Shown here: in pieces, positions 53,837 to 61,215 of the stretch
How positions within the stretch are numbered: position 1 is the first letter of the stretch
Layout of the letters: the number at the start of each line of letters is the position of its first letter
Source: BOG-1155 sp963717985
GTDB taxonomy: Bacteria > Desulfobacterota > Syntrophorhabdia > Syntrophorhabdales > WCHB1-27
Assembly: GCA_963717985.1 (NCBI GenBank)
Contig: CAVQYC010000001.1
Location: 310,001-374,000 of the forward strand
Reading direction: 5' to 3'
DNA: 64,000 bases
Notes under the pieces: model-generated
Database searches by the model: none
The model's input: only the letters and a program-made list of their open reading frames with translations
Told to the model about the DNA's origin: nothing
Program-made: the position numbers and the translations under genes

Positions 53837-55152
53837 CTCAAAAGATACGATGCCGAAGGGCGACATCAAGACTTAACGAAACAAGTATCGTCAGATCCTG
53901 CAAGACTGCTTATCATGAAAATAGGAATTTGACGGTCTCCATAGAAGAAGCGCAAGAAATTATTCTTAATTCGGTCAGCCCCCTGAACTGTGAAAACATT
54001 TCTATCATGGAGGCATCCAATCGTATCCTGTATGAGGATATCGTATCGGACATGATGATACCTCCTGTGGATGATTCCGCAATGGACGGTTACGCGATAA
54101 TTGCGGATGACACGCACGGGGCATCAAGAAACAATCCCGTGAGGCTTCGAATTATGGGGGAAATACAGGCGGGCGGCTCAATCGTCGGTAAAAAAGTCTC
54201 TAACGGAACAGCAATAAGAATAATGACCGGCGCTCCAATACCGAAAGGGGCTGATTCAGTAATTCAGTTTGAGGATACGGAAGAAGAAGCCGATTATGTG
54301 AAGATATTCAGCGAATCAGCCAAATACAGGAATTGCAAATGTGCGGGAGAGAACATCAAGAAAGGCGACAAGGTGCTGCAAAAGGGAGATCGACTGAGAT
54401 CTGCCGATGTAGGTATCCTCGCGTCGCTCAATTACACTACAGTAAGAGTATATAAACAGCCGAGTGTTTCGATTATCTCTACAGGCGATGAATTAGCGGA
54501 AATAGGCGAAGACATTCAAATTGGCCAGATTAGAAACGTGAATGCGTACACCTTATACTCAGAAGCAAAAAAATATAACGCTCTTCCGTGTTATTTGGGT
54601 ATTGCTAAAGATACGTTGAAAGATACGAAGGAATTATTGTTAAGAGCCCTACAATCCGATGTAGTAATATCCACTGGCGGCGTATCGATGGGCAAGTACG
54701 ATTTTGTTAAAGAGATCTATGCTGATCTGAATATTGACATACTGTTTGAATGGATCAATGTCAAACCGGGGAGGCCGTGCGCTTTCGGGAAAAAAGACAA
54801 CAAACTGATTTTTGGCCTGCCTGGATACCCTGTTCCAACTCTTACATCATTCATTCAATTTGTGAGGCCCGCCCTGCTCAAACTAATGGGGGCGACAAAA
54901 ATAAACAAACCAGTAGTCAGCGCTTTTCTTGAAGAGGACGTCAACAACCACTCCGGCAGTGTTAATCTGTTGAGAGGCTGTTTCACGATCAAGAATAATG
55001 AGTTTTACGTTTCAACAACAGGCAATCAGAAATCATCCGTACTTCGTTCAATGAGCAAGGCGAACTGTCTGATAATAATTCCGGAGAGTAGTACAAAAGT
55101 AAAGGCAGGAGAAAAAGTTCCGATTCAATTAATCGATCATGATGAGATATGA
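53833..55152 (+). CDS. moeA: MoeA-type molybdopterin molybdenumtransferase, copy 1
   Basis: A protein of up to 439 residues. MoeA inserts molybdate or tungstate into adenylated molybdopterin. Motifs: MIPPVDDSAMDGYAI (the PPFDNSAMDGYA signature), RIMTGAPIPKGADSVIQFED, IISTGDEL, STGGVSMGKYDF and FGLPGYPVPTLTSF. Homology only begins around residue 33, and the TTG at 53929 would give 407 residues, the usual length; the first codons overlap the transposase remnant. The gene is visibly richer in A and T than its GC-rich neighbours, suggesting separate ancestry. Its place next to tungsten-enzyme genes suggests a tungsten role (inference). Confidence 0.85.
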   Translation: MTQKIRCRRATSRLNETSIVRSCKTAYHENRNLTVSIEEAQEIILNSVSPLNCENISIMEASNRILYEDIVSDMMIPPVDDSAMDGYAIIADDTHGASRNNPVRLRIMGEIQAGGSIVGKKVSNGTAIRIMTGAPIPKGADSVIQFEDTEEEADYVKIFSESAKYRNCKCAGENIKKGDKVLQKGDRLRSADVGILASLNYTTVRVYKQPSVSIISTGDELAEIGEDIQIGQIRNVNAYTLYSEAKKYNALPCYLGIAKDTLKDTKELLLRALQSDVVISTGGVSMGKYDFVKEIYADLNIDILFEWINVKPGRPCAFGKKDNKLIFGLPGYPVPTLTSFIQFVRPALLKLMGATKINKPVVSAFLEEDVNNHSGSVNLLRGCFTIKNNEFYVSTTGNQKSSVLRSMSKANCLIIIPESSTKVKAGEKVPIQLIDHDEI

Positions 55153-55300
55153 CAGATATTTGCCTCGGTTCTCGTAGATGGTCCTGCTATCCTGCGCAGC
55201 CTAGGGCACGTTTGACCGAGCCCCGGATGAGGTTTATTGGAGCACGCTGCGGCCATTGACAAGTGTTTTCCCGTCTTGTAGAATCAAAAGTGCAGCGAAC
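55153..55300. other. Short region carrying the mobB promoter
   Basis: No gene. Holds the promoter candidate at 55256-55284. Confidence 0.5.
55256..55284 (+). promoter_or_regulatory. Near-consensus sigma-70 promoter upstream of bamB relic and mobB
   Basis: TTGACA (55256-55261), 17 bases and TAGAAT (55279-55284), followed after 16 bases by the ATG of the 43-codon relic. Confidence 0.7.
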
Positions 55301-55432
55301 ATGAACGACCTGCAATCTCCTCCTTTTATAAAGGATTGGATCCAGGTTCCCGATGGGAAGCTTAAGCAAATTGGTATGCACGATTACCCGCCCTTTATCT
55401 CGGCAGCGAGGGGGATGGATATTGTAACATGA
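55301..55432 (+). pseudogene. 43-codon bamB relic that overlaps the mobB start
   Basis: Encodes PPFIKDWIQVPDGKLKQI joined to HDYPPFISAARGMDI, matching two separate parts of BamB copy 2 (GFIKDWVQVPDEKFKQI and HNYPKLISAATGIDM) fused by a deletion. Its TGA overlaps the mobB ATG as ATGA, so it could act as a leader for translational coupling. Confidence 0.8.
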
Positions 55433-55857
55433 AAGTTATTGTCGTTTCGGGTGCGCGTTCTAGTATTGGGAAGACGCAGCTTTCGCGTGCACTGTGTAAA
55501 CTGCTGCCCGGTGCGGTACGAATAAAAATCGGCCATCATGCGCGTAAACCCGGCGGCGACGACGGCTATCTGTACTACATGGGTACCAGTTTTTCAACTA
55601 TCGCCGCCGAGCATAGCAAAGCGCGTTTTTTGATAATCGAGAGCAACCGCATACTCGAGGAGATCACCCCTGAATGTGCGATTTACCTCCCGGCAGACAA
55701 TCCGAAACCCTCGGCTGAGATTGCCATGAAGAAGGCGGACATCGTCCGCGGTGAGCCCGTTCCGGTTTCAAGAATATCCGTTCTCGCTAAACGGATGGAA
55801 TGCGATGAAACAGTCATCCGGAGAATCGTGGAATTGTCGGGTGCGCTGGAAGGATAA
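55429..55857 (+). CDS. MobB-like P-loop protein (molybdopterin guanine dinucleotide synthesis)
   Basis: A 142-residue protein with P-loop GARSSIGKTQLSRAL (residues 8-22), HHARKPGGDDGYLYY and LIIESNRILEEITPECAIYL, similar in size and layout to MobB, a partner of the MobA nucleotidyltransferase in cofactor maturation. ATG 55429 overlaps the relic reading frame by four bases. It is followed three bases later by the methyltransferase remnant. A truncated second copy is at 53491-53701. Function in W/Mo cofactor assembly is inference. Confidence 0.7.
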   Translation: MKVIVVSGARSSIGKTQLSRALCKLLPGAVRIKIGHHARKPGGDDGYLYYMGTSFSTIAAEHSKARFLIIESNRILEEITPECAIYLPADNPKPSAEIAMKKADIVRGEPVPVSRISVLAKRMECDETVIRRIVELSGALEG

Positions 55858-55860
55858 CAC

Positions 55861-56239
55861 GGATAAAGGCACTCCGCGAATTTGCGCGGGTCTTGAAGGA
55901 AGGGGGGTTTCTCATAGTAAGCGACGTTTTCGGTAGAAGCTCACCCGGACAGGGACAGCCGGAGGCAAAATCGGAAGGGCTCCGGACAAAGGGGCTTCTC
56001 GCGAAGGAAGAACTCCTCGGCCTTTTGACGAGGCTCGGCTTTTCGCTCCTCCTCTGGGAAGAACACGAAAGGCTCCTTAAGGAATTCGTGGCCCGCATGA
56101 TCCTTGCGGGTCTTCGCCCTCCGTATCCATGGGCGTGCAGACAGGGACAGGAAGGAAGAAGACCGACCCTGCGGGGATCAGCTATTTCCTCCTGGTTGCC
56201 CTAAAAGCCGAGGGCTGCTTTTCAGCCGGTCGAAAATAA
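55861..56239 (+). pseudogene. 3' part of DVU_1556-type methyltransferase, frameshifted
   Basis: Encodes RIKALREFARVLKEGGFLIV onward to FSLLLWEEHERLLKEFVARM, the end of a class I methyltransferase, beginning three bases after the mobB stop without the SAM-binding core. The main frame runs to 56204, but the true C-terminus (GISYFLLVALKAEG, stop at 56239) is in another frame, so a frameshift lies around 56140-56165. The gene start survives only at 50342-50435, 5.4 kb upstream. Confidence 0.8.
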
Positions 56240-56254
56240 AGGAGATGGTAAATC

Positions 56255-56698
56255 ATGGACGACATGATCTTGCAGTTGATGAGACTAAAGGCCAAAGGCT
56301 TCTGCTGCGCCCAGATCATCCTGATCCTCGCGCTGGAGGCCCAGGGCAAGACCAACGCCGACCTGGTGAGGTCGGTAGGCGGCCTTTGCTTCGGCATCAC
56401 CGGGGCCGGTGAGGTCTGCGGAGCCCTGTCAGGGGGGGCCTGCCTTATCTCGCTTTATGCGGGAAAGGGGGGCGACGGAGAGGCGGCCGATGACCGGTAC
56501 ATATTGATGGTGGGCGAGCTTGTGGACTGGTTCAGGGAGGCAGGCGACGACGAGTTCGGCGGGATAAGATGCGACGAGATCCTGGAAAGGTTCCCCGACC
56601 GCAGCATATGCGGCCGGATTGTGGCCGGTACCTACGGGAAGTGCATGGATATCCTCGTGAGCCACGGGTTCGATCCTGCCGTCGGCAAGCATGGATGA
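56255..56698 (+). CDS. C-GCAxxG-C-C family protein (DVU_1555 type)
   Basis: A 147-residue protein with Cys motifs FCCAQ (about residues 16-20), LCFGITGAGEVCGALSGGAC (about 44-63) and later RCDEI, SICGR, GKCMD. The C-GCAxxG-C-C family is thought to bind metal or act in redox transfer. AAAGGAGATGG precedes the ATG. Its last 96 bases are copied at 50436-50531. The gene overlaps the radical SAM gene by eight bases. Confidence 0.8.
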   Translation: MDDMILQLMRLKAKGFCCAQIILILALEAQGKTNADLVRSVGGLCFGITGAGEVCGALSGGACLISLYAGKGGDGEAADDRYILMVGELVDWFREAGDDEFGGIRCDEILERFPDRSICGRIVAGTYGKCMDILVSHGFDPAVGKHG

Positions 56699-58118
56699 CG
56701 TCATGGAAAAGGGGCGTCCGGACGAGACCGAAAGTCTCTGCCCTGTATGCCTGAAGAGGATCAAGGCGACCCGGCTGCGTCAAGGCGACGAGGTCTTTCT
56801 GGTCAAGGAGTGCCGGGACCACGGTTCGTTCAGGAGCGTCATATGGCGCGGCGAGCCGTCCATGGCCGAATGGCGGAGGCCGAAGGAGCCTGTCCATCCG
56901 TACCTCTGCTACGGGACAGTTGATGCGGGGTGTCCTTTTGACTGCGGGCTCTGTGACGCCCACGAACAGCTTCCCTGTTCGGTTTTGCTCGAAGTGACGC
57001 ACCGGTGCAACCTGCATTGCGCCGTCTGTTTTGCCGATTCCGGCCGTGGGGAGGCGGAGGATCTACCGCTTACGGACATCTCGCGGCTGCTGGAACGGGC
57101 CATGGCTGCGGCGGGTCCGTGCAATCTCCAACTCTCGGGGGGTGAACCCACCCTGCGGGACGACCTTCCGGAGATCGTCGAAGTCGCGGGAGGGGCCGGT
57201 TATTCCTTCATCCAGGTCAATACGAACGGTCTTCGCCTTGCCGCAGACATTGGCTACGGAAGAAGGCTCCGGGCCGCAGGCCTCTCGTCGGTCTTCCTCC
57301 AGTTCGACGGGGTCGATGATGAGATCTATCTCTCCTTGAGGGGAAGAGCGCTCCTGGACCAGAAACTCCAGGCCATCAGGAATTGCGGAGAGGCAGGTCT
57401 CGGCGTCGTTCTCGTCCCTACCCTGGTGAGAGGGGTGAACACCGGCTCTGTTGGGGCCATAGTACGGCAAGCCTTGCAACTGGCGCCCTTCGTGCGCGGC
57501 ATCCATTTCCAGCCGATCAGCTATTTCGGCCGCTTTCCCGCGAAGGGCGACGAAGGCCGCTTTACCCTCCCCGAGCTGATGAGGTGTCTCGAGGACCAGA
57601 CGGGGGGCCTTGTCAAGGTGACCGACTTTTCCCCTCCCGGCTGTGAGCACGCCCACTGTTCCTTCCACGCCACCTACATGCACCGGGCCGAAGGGGACTT
57701 GAGACCTCTAGGGGTAGGGATGAGGGATAGCTGCTGTTCGGCGGACGTTGGCGCGGGAGGAGTCAGGAAAACCGTGGAGACCGTGTCGCGCCGTTGGAGC
57801 CTGCCGTCGGCAGCGCCAAACTCCAGCCGCTTCCCCCTACCTGCCAAGACCCCCTGCTGCAGCGGGGGCAGCCCGGAGGCGACCAGGGTCGAAGGTCTTC
57901 TTGACCTGGATCTCTTTCTCCGGGAAGTCGCCACCCGGAGTTTCACCATATCCGCCATGGCCTTCCAGGATGCGGACACCCTCGACCTGGAGCGGCTCAG
58001 GGGCTGCTGCATATCGGTTGTATCGGCCGACGGCAGGCTTGTCCCATTCTGTGCCTACAACCTTACCAGTAGAGACGGAAGGAGCCTCTACCGCCGGCGG
58101 AACGCATCGGGGTCCTGA
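56691..58118 (+). CDS. Radical SAM protein of the DVU_155x-type cluster (TrsS-like)
   Basis: A 475-residue radical SAM enzyme. An N-terminal Cys-rich zone (SLCPVCLKRI and CYGTVDAGCPFDCGLCDAHE) is followed by the radical SAM motif CNLHCAVC (about residues 107-114). The SAM-binding GGEP motif is in LQLSGGEPTL. Towards the C-terminus are CEHAHC, RDSCCSAD and KTPCCSGG. Similar proteins are annotated as radical SAM (seleno)proteins, in which one residue of such a pair may be selenocysteine; here codons are ordinary Cys. The start overlaps the previous gene by eight bases and the end shares its last base with the ligase start. Substrate unknown; context suggests tungsten-enzyme maturation. Confidence 0.8.
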   Translation: MDDVMEKGRPDETESLCPVCLKRIKATRLRQGDEVFLVKECRDHGSFRSVIWRGEPSMAEWRRPKEPVHPYLCYGTVDAGCPFDCGLCDAHEQLPCSVLLEVTHRCNLHCAVCFADSGRGEAEDLPLTDISRLLERAMAAAGPCNLQLSGGEPTLRDDLPEIVEVAGGAGYSFIQVNTNGLRLAADIGYGRRLRAAGLSSVFLQFDGVDDEIYLSLRGRALLDQKLQAIRNCGEAGLGVVLVPTLVRGVNTGSVGAIVRQALQLAPFVRGIHFQPISYFGRFPAKGDEGRFTLPELMRCLEDQTGGLVKVTDFSPPGCEHAHCSFHATYMHRAEGDLRPLGVGMRDSCCSADVGAGGVRKTVETVSRRWSLPSAAPNSSRFPLPAKTPCCSGGSPEATRVEGLLDLDLFLREVATRSFTISAMAFQDADTLDLERLRGCCISVVSADGRLVPFCAYNLTSRDGRSLYRRRNASGS

Positions 58119-59461
58119 TGATCGGCATCACTCCCCTGGAGGCATGGATCGCAAGAAAGGCCCATATCGGCCCCGGACCGGCGGGCAGGTTCTTTGTGGA
58201 AGCACTCAAGACCTACCAGCTCCGGAGGGTGAACGAGATCGTCGACTACGCCCGCCGCAACACCCCTTTCTACCGTCGCCATCTGGCCTCCCTCCCTGCT
58301 GCGCCCTTGTCCGCTCTTTCCGAGATCGCCCGAATTCCCTTTACCACCCCGTCGGAGCTCATCGACGACCCCTCCGGTTTTCTGGCGGTCCGTCAGGACG
58401 ATGTAGCCCGAATCGTCACTCTCCGCACGTCGGGGAGCACAGGGGAGGCAAAGCGACTCTTTTTCACGGAAGAGGACCTGGAGCTGACCGTGGACTTCTT
58501 CCATCACGGCATGTCGACCCTCGTACGACCGGGGCAACGAGTAGTGGTTCTCCTTCCCGGTGAGAGACCGGACAGCGTGGGGGACCTCCTTATTCGGGGC
58601 CTTCGACGGATGGATGTCCATGCCCTTGCGTACGGCCCTGTCACGGACCCCCTCCACGCCGCTGAAGCCGTCGCCTCTTATCAAGCCCATTGTCTCGTCG
58701 GTATCCCCACACAGGTGCTCGCCGTGGCCCGAACACGCAGGGGGTGCGCAATCGGGAAAGCCAGCATAGAGAGCATCCTGTTGAGCACGGACTACGTCCC
58801 ACGGGCCATCGCGGAGACCCTGGAGGAAGTCTGGGGCTGCCGGGTGTTCACCCATTACGGCATGACCGAGATGGGCCTCGGCGGCGGGGTCGAGTGTGAG
58901 GCCTTGGATGGGTACCACCTCAGGGAGGGTGATCTCTACTTCGAGGTGGTCGATCATGAGACGGGAGAGGTCTGTCCCGATGGCGCAATAGGCGAGGTGG
59001 TCTTTACTACCCTGAACAGACGAGGTATGCCTCTCATACGATACAGGACCGGGGACATTGCCCGGATCATCCCTGAACCCTGCCCCTGCGGCAGCTCTCT
59101 TCGGCGGATGGAGCGTGTCAGGGGCAGGTGGGATGGCGCTGTTCGCCTGGGTCCCGAGTCTACTCTGACTCTCTCCGACATGGATGAGGCGCTCTTCCGG
59201 CTGACCGGTCTGCTCGACTACCGGGTCACGGTCTCAAAAGGGAGGGACGGAAGGTTCCGGCTGCGCATCGACGTACACAGGGCGGAAGGCACCGCCCCAA
59301 CGGACCGCGAAGTCCTCCAAAGGCTCAACGAGGTTGACGCGGTGCGACTTGGTATTGCCGGGGCGAACCTGGAGATACCCAGCGTGCGTTTCTCGGCAGA
59401 CGGGCGCTGGACCACGACCGGCGTGTCAAAGAGAAAGATCGTCACCCTGGGTGAGCCCTGA
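58118..59461 (+). CDS. AMP-dependent CoA-ligase-like protein (DVU_1553 type)
   Basis: A 447-residue adenylate-forming enzyme resembling phenylacetate-CoA ligase. ATP motif TLRTSGSTGEAKRLFFT (about residue 103), then VFTHYGMTEMGLGGGVECEA, MPLIRYRTGDIARI and the C-terminal GVSKRKIVT with the usual catalytic-Lys position. PCPCG near residue 325 is typical for the PaaK group. It is shorter at the N-terminus than substrate-activating CoA ligases but has all the main motifs. Last gene of the conserved cluster; convergent with moeA copy 2. An aromatic acid ligase is possible but not shown. Confidence 0.8.
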   Translation: MIGITPLEAWIARKAHIGPGPAGRFFVEALKTYQLRRVNEIVDYARRNTPFYRRHLASLPAAPLSALSEIARIPFTTPSELIDDPSGFLAVRQDDVARIVTLRTSGSTGEAKRLFFTEEDLELTVDFFHHGMSTLVRPGQRVVVLLPGERPDSVGDLLIRGLRRMDVHALAYGPVTDPLHAAEAVASYQAHCLVGIPTQVLAVARTRRGCAIGKASIESILLSTDYVPRAIAETLEEVWGCRVFTHYGMTEMGLGGGVECEALDGYHLREGDLYFEVVDHETGEVCPDGAIGEVVFTTLNRRGMPLIRYRTGDIARIIPEPCPCGSSLRRMERVRGRWDGAVRLGPESTLTLSDMDEALFRLTGLLDYRVTVSKGRDGRFRLRIDVHRAEGTAPTDREVLQRLNEVDAVRLGIAGANLEIPSVRFSADGRWTTTGVSKRKIVTLGEP

Positions 59462-59513
59462 GTAGAGAAATAGTGTCTGCCGGGATTAGGATCGACAGTC
59501 GGTCTTTGACCGC

Positions 59514-60728
59514 TTACTTCAGCAATTGTACGTGAATTACCGATCCCTCCGAAAGGTAATCCTGTCCTTCAGGTATTGATGCCACTGCGGTGGCCTTGGC
59601 TATGGAGCTCAAGCGGCTGCGTTCTTTCAACGGATAAAAGGTCGGCAACCCGTCATCAAGCTCAAGGGTGCCGAAGAAAAAATCAGTCCAGTCGGGCTCG
59701 CGCCCCCTGAGCTCAGAAGCAAGCCTGGCATTAATCCTGGGCAGGCCCTGGTTTGCATGACCGGAAAGGGCAAGGAGGCCGGGCAAGGCGATCTGCAGGA
59801 AGCCCATCAAGTTGGAGGACGGTCCGCCGGGCAGAATGAATACGGGTTTTGTATCCAGGATGCCGAAGCCGACCGGCTTTCCGGGCCCTATGCGAATCCG
59901 GTGAAACACTTCTTTCCATCCAAGCCCTTCAAGAACCTGGGCTACCATGTCGTGGTCTCCAGTCCACGCCCCTCCGCTTGTTATCAAGGCATCCGTTTCC
60001 TCGGACAGTATCTTTAAGGCCCTGGAGATGGCATCATGATCATCCTTTATAATTGTCATGCGGGTCCTAATTTTATACTTGCTGCACCATCCAGCCAGGG
60101 TCATGATATTGCTTGCGTACAGCTTGCCCTCTGCCAGGGGCTTACCCGGTTCGACGATTTCGTCTCCGGTTCCGATAATTCCTACAAAGGGGTTTCTAAA
60201 GACGGGGACCACACTGTGCCCTGCCGCGGCAAGGAGACCTGCCATACCAGGCGATATTTGTTGGCCTGACCGGAGGATGCGGTTCCGGAATGCCACATCG
60301 CTGCCGCGCGGCAGGATGTTCCTGCCGGGCTCCGCAAAGGCCTCTATCACCACATGATTGTCTCCCCGCTTCACAAATTCTTCGGCCACCACGGCGTCAG
60401 CCCCGGTCGGGATACGGGCCCCCGTCAACACCCTCACCGTTGTCCCCGGTTTGATCTGAATATCCCTTTCGCCTCCTGCGGCCATAGAACCTAAAAGCCG
60501 TAGTCGGACAGGGTTTTCGGCAGTTGCATGAGCTACCTCATGGGATAACACCGCATAGCCGTCTTTAAGGGAGGCATCCGCGGAAGGGGAATCCACCAGG
60601 GCATAGATATCTGAGGCCGCGACGCGGTCGACACTGTCAGCCAGGGCAACGTTCTCGGCAGGGAGCGGTGTTATGCCCTCCAGGGTTAAACGCAACGCCT
60701 CTTTCAGGCCGAGAGACATGCCTTTCAT
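59514..60728 (-). CDS. Divergent MoeA-like protein, copy 2
   Basis: A 404-residue protein of the MoeA fold, opposite in orientation to its neighbours. Motifs: PSADASLKDGYAVLSHEV where MoeA has the SAMDGYA motif (here the Met-Asp is replaced by Leu-Lys), VRVLTGARIPTGADAVVAEE, FVGIIGTGDEIVEPGKP, ALITSGGAWTGDHDM and FILPGGPSSNLMGFLQ. The substitution in the substrate loop and the missing NSAMDG Asp-Asn suggest a specialised function, for example tungsten-specific or another substrate. AGAAGG precedes ATG 60728. It differs strongly from copy 1. Confidence 0.8.
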   Translation of the reverse strand: MKGMSLGLKEALRLTLEGITPLPAENVALADSVDRVAASDIYALVDSPSADASLKDGYAVLSHEVAHATAENPVRLRLLGSMAAGGERDIQIKPGTTVRVLTGARIPTGADAVVAEEFVKRGDNHVVIEAFAEPGRNILPRGSDVAFRNRILRSGQQISPGMAGLLAAAGHSVVPVFRNPFVGIIGTGDEIVEPGKPLAEGKLYASNIMTLAGWCSKYKIRTRMTIIKDDHDAISRALKILSEETDALITSGGAWTGDHDMVAQVLEGLGWKEVFHRIRIGPGKPVGFGILDTKPVFILPGGPSSNLMGFLQIALPGLLALSGHANQGLPRINARLASELRGREPDWTDFFFGTLELDDGLPTFYPLKERSRLSSIAKATAVASIPEGQDYLSEGSVIHVQLLK

Positions 60729-60762
60729 GGTAACCTTCTTTTAATAAGGTAGATTCAGTGTT

Positions 60763-60933
60763 ATGGCAACGCCTAAGAGTGTGTACATAATCCTTTGGCC
60801 AGTAGGTTATAGGATTATAACAGTTTTGGCGGAGGCAAATCCAGACGTGATTCTGAAAACACCGAAGGGTAAACTAACCTGCGCAGTCGACGGCCTTTGC
60901 CGCGGATGCACTGAAAGGCGCGGAAGGATCTAA
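60763..60933 (+). CDS. Small Cys-containing protein, possible gene
   Basis: A 56-residue reading frame divergent from moeA copy 2. It begins MATPKSVYIILWPVGYRIIT and ends with the compact Cys motif KLTCAVDGLCRGCTERRGRI (three Cys). The ribosome site is weak. The C-terminus looks like a genuine metal-binding tail, but it could also be the end of a larger eroded gene. I could not identify a family. Confidence 0.35.
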   Translation: MATPKSVYIILWPVGYRIITVLAEANPDVILKTPKGKLTCAVDGLCRGCTERRGRI

Positions 60934-61015
60934 TTGTTACAATCGGCACAAGACCGACCCGGACGATACGAATTCGGCTTTAGTGAACTTTGTGAAATAT
61001 TTCATGTTCAGGGTA

Positions 61016-61044
61016 TTGACAAGGGTTTCTTAGTTTGGTACGTT
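61016..61044 (+). promoter_or_regulatory. Candidate promoter of bamB copy 2
   Basis: TTGACA (61016-61021), 17 bases and TACGTT (61039-61044). The -10 match is weak, but position and spacing resemble the sites upstream of bamB copy 1 and of mobB. Confidence 0.4.
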
Positions 61045-61113
61045 ACTATGGTTGTGAAGCAAAGAACGAGAAGGCCGATATGCGTAGTTGAAGGCCATGG
61101 CACTGGAAATGCG

Positions 61114-61192
61114 TAGAGGGGCAAGAATATGCATAGAGGGCCAAAAAGGTACCTGGAAGAGCCAAAAAGGTACATAGAGGGGCAAGAATATG
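61114..61192 (+). repeat. Duplicated ribosome site and start codon before bamB copy 2
   Basis: The 18 bases TAGAGGGGCAAGAATATG occur at 61114-61131 and again at 61175-61192, where they form the ribosome site and ATG of bamB. Between them GCCAAAAAGGTAC occurs twice (61140-61152, 61161-61173). Confidence 0.9.
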
Positions 61193-61215
61193 AGATACGG
61201 AGAGATAGGGTTTAA
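61129..61215 (+). CDS. 28-residue upstream reading frame overlapping the bamB start
   Basis: Starts at the duplicated ATG with the same ribosome site as bamB and ends after bamB has begun, in another frame (peptide with the internal repeat PKRYLEE, PKRYIEG). It could be a leader that affects bamB translation or a by-product of repeat slippage. Confidence 0.35.
   Translation: MHRGPKRYLEEPKRYIEGQEYEIRRDRV

Noticed and set aside
60934..61116. A 60-codon frame upstream of bamB copy 2
   Set aside because: It runs through the promoter and repeat region, has no ribosome site and no family features.
61114..61192. The short repeats as a CRISPR array
   Set aside because: Only two copies each of two different 13-18-base motifs, with no regular spacer length and no cas genes.
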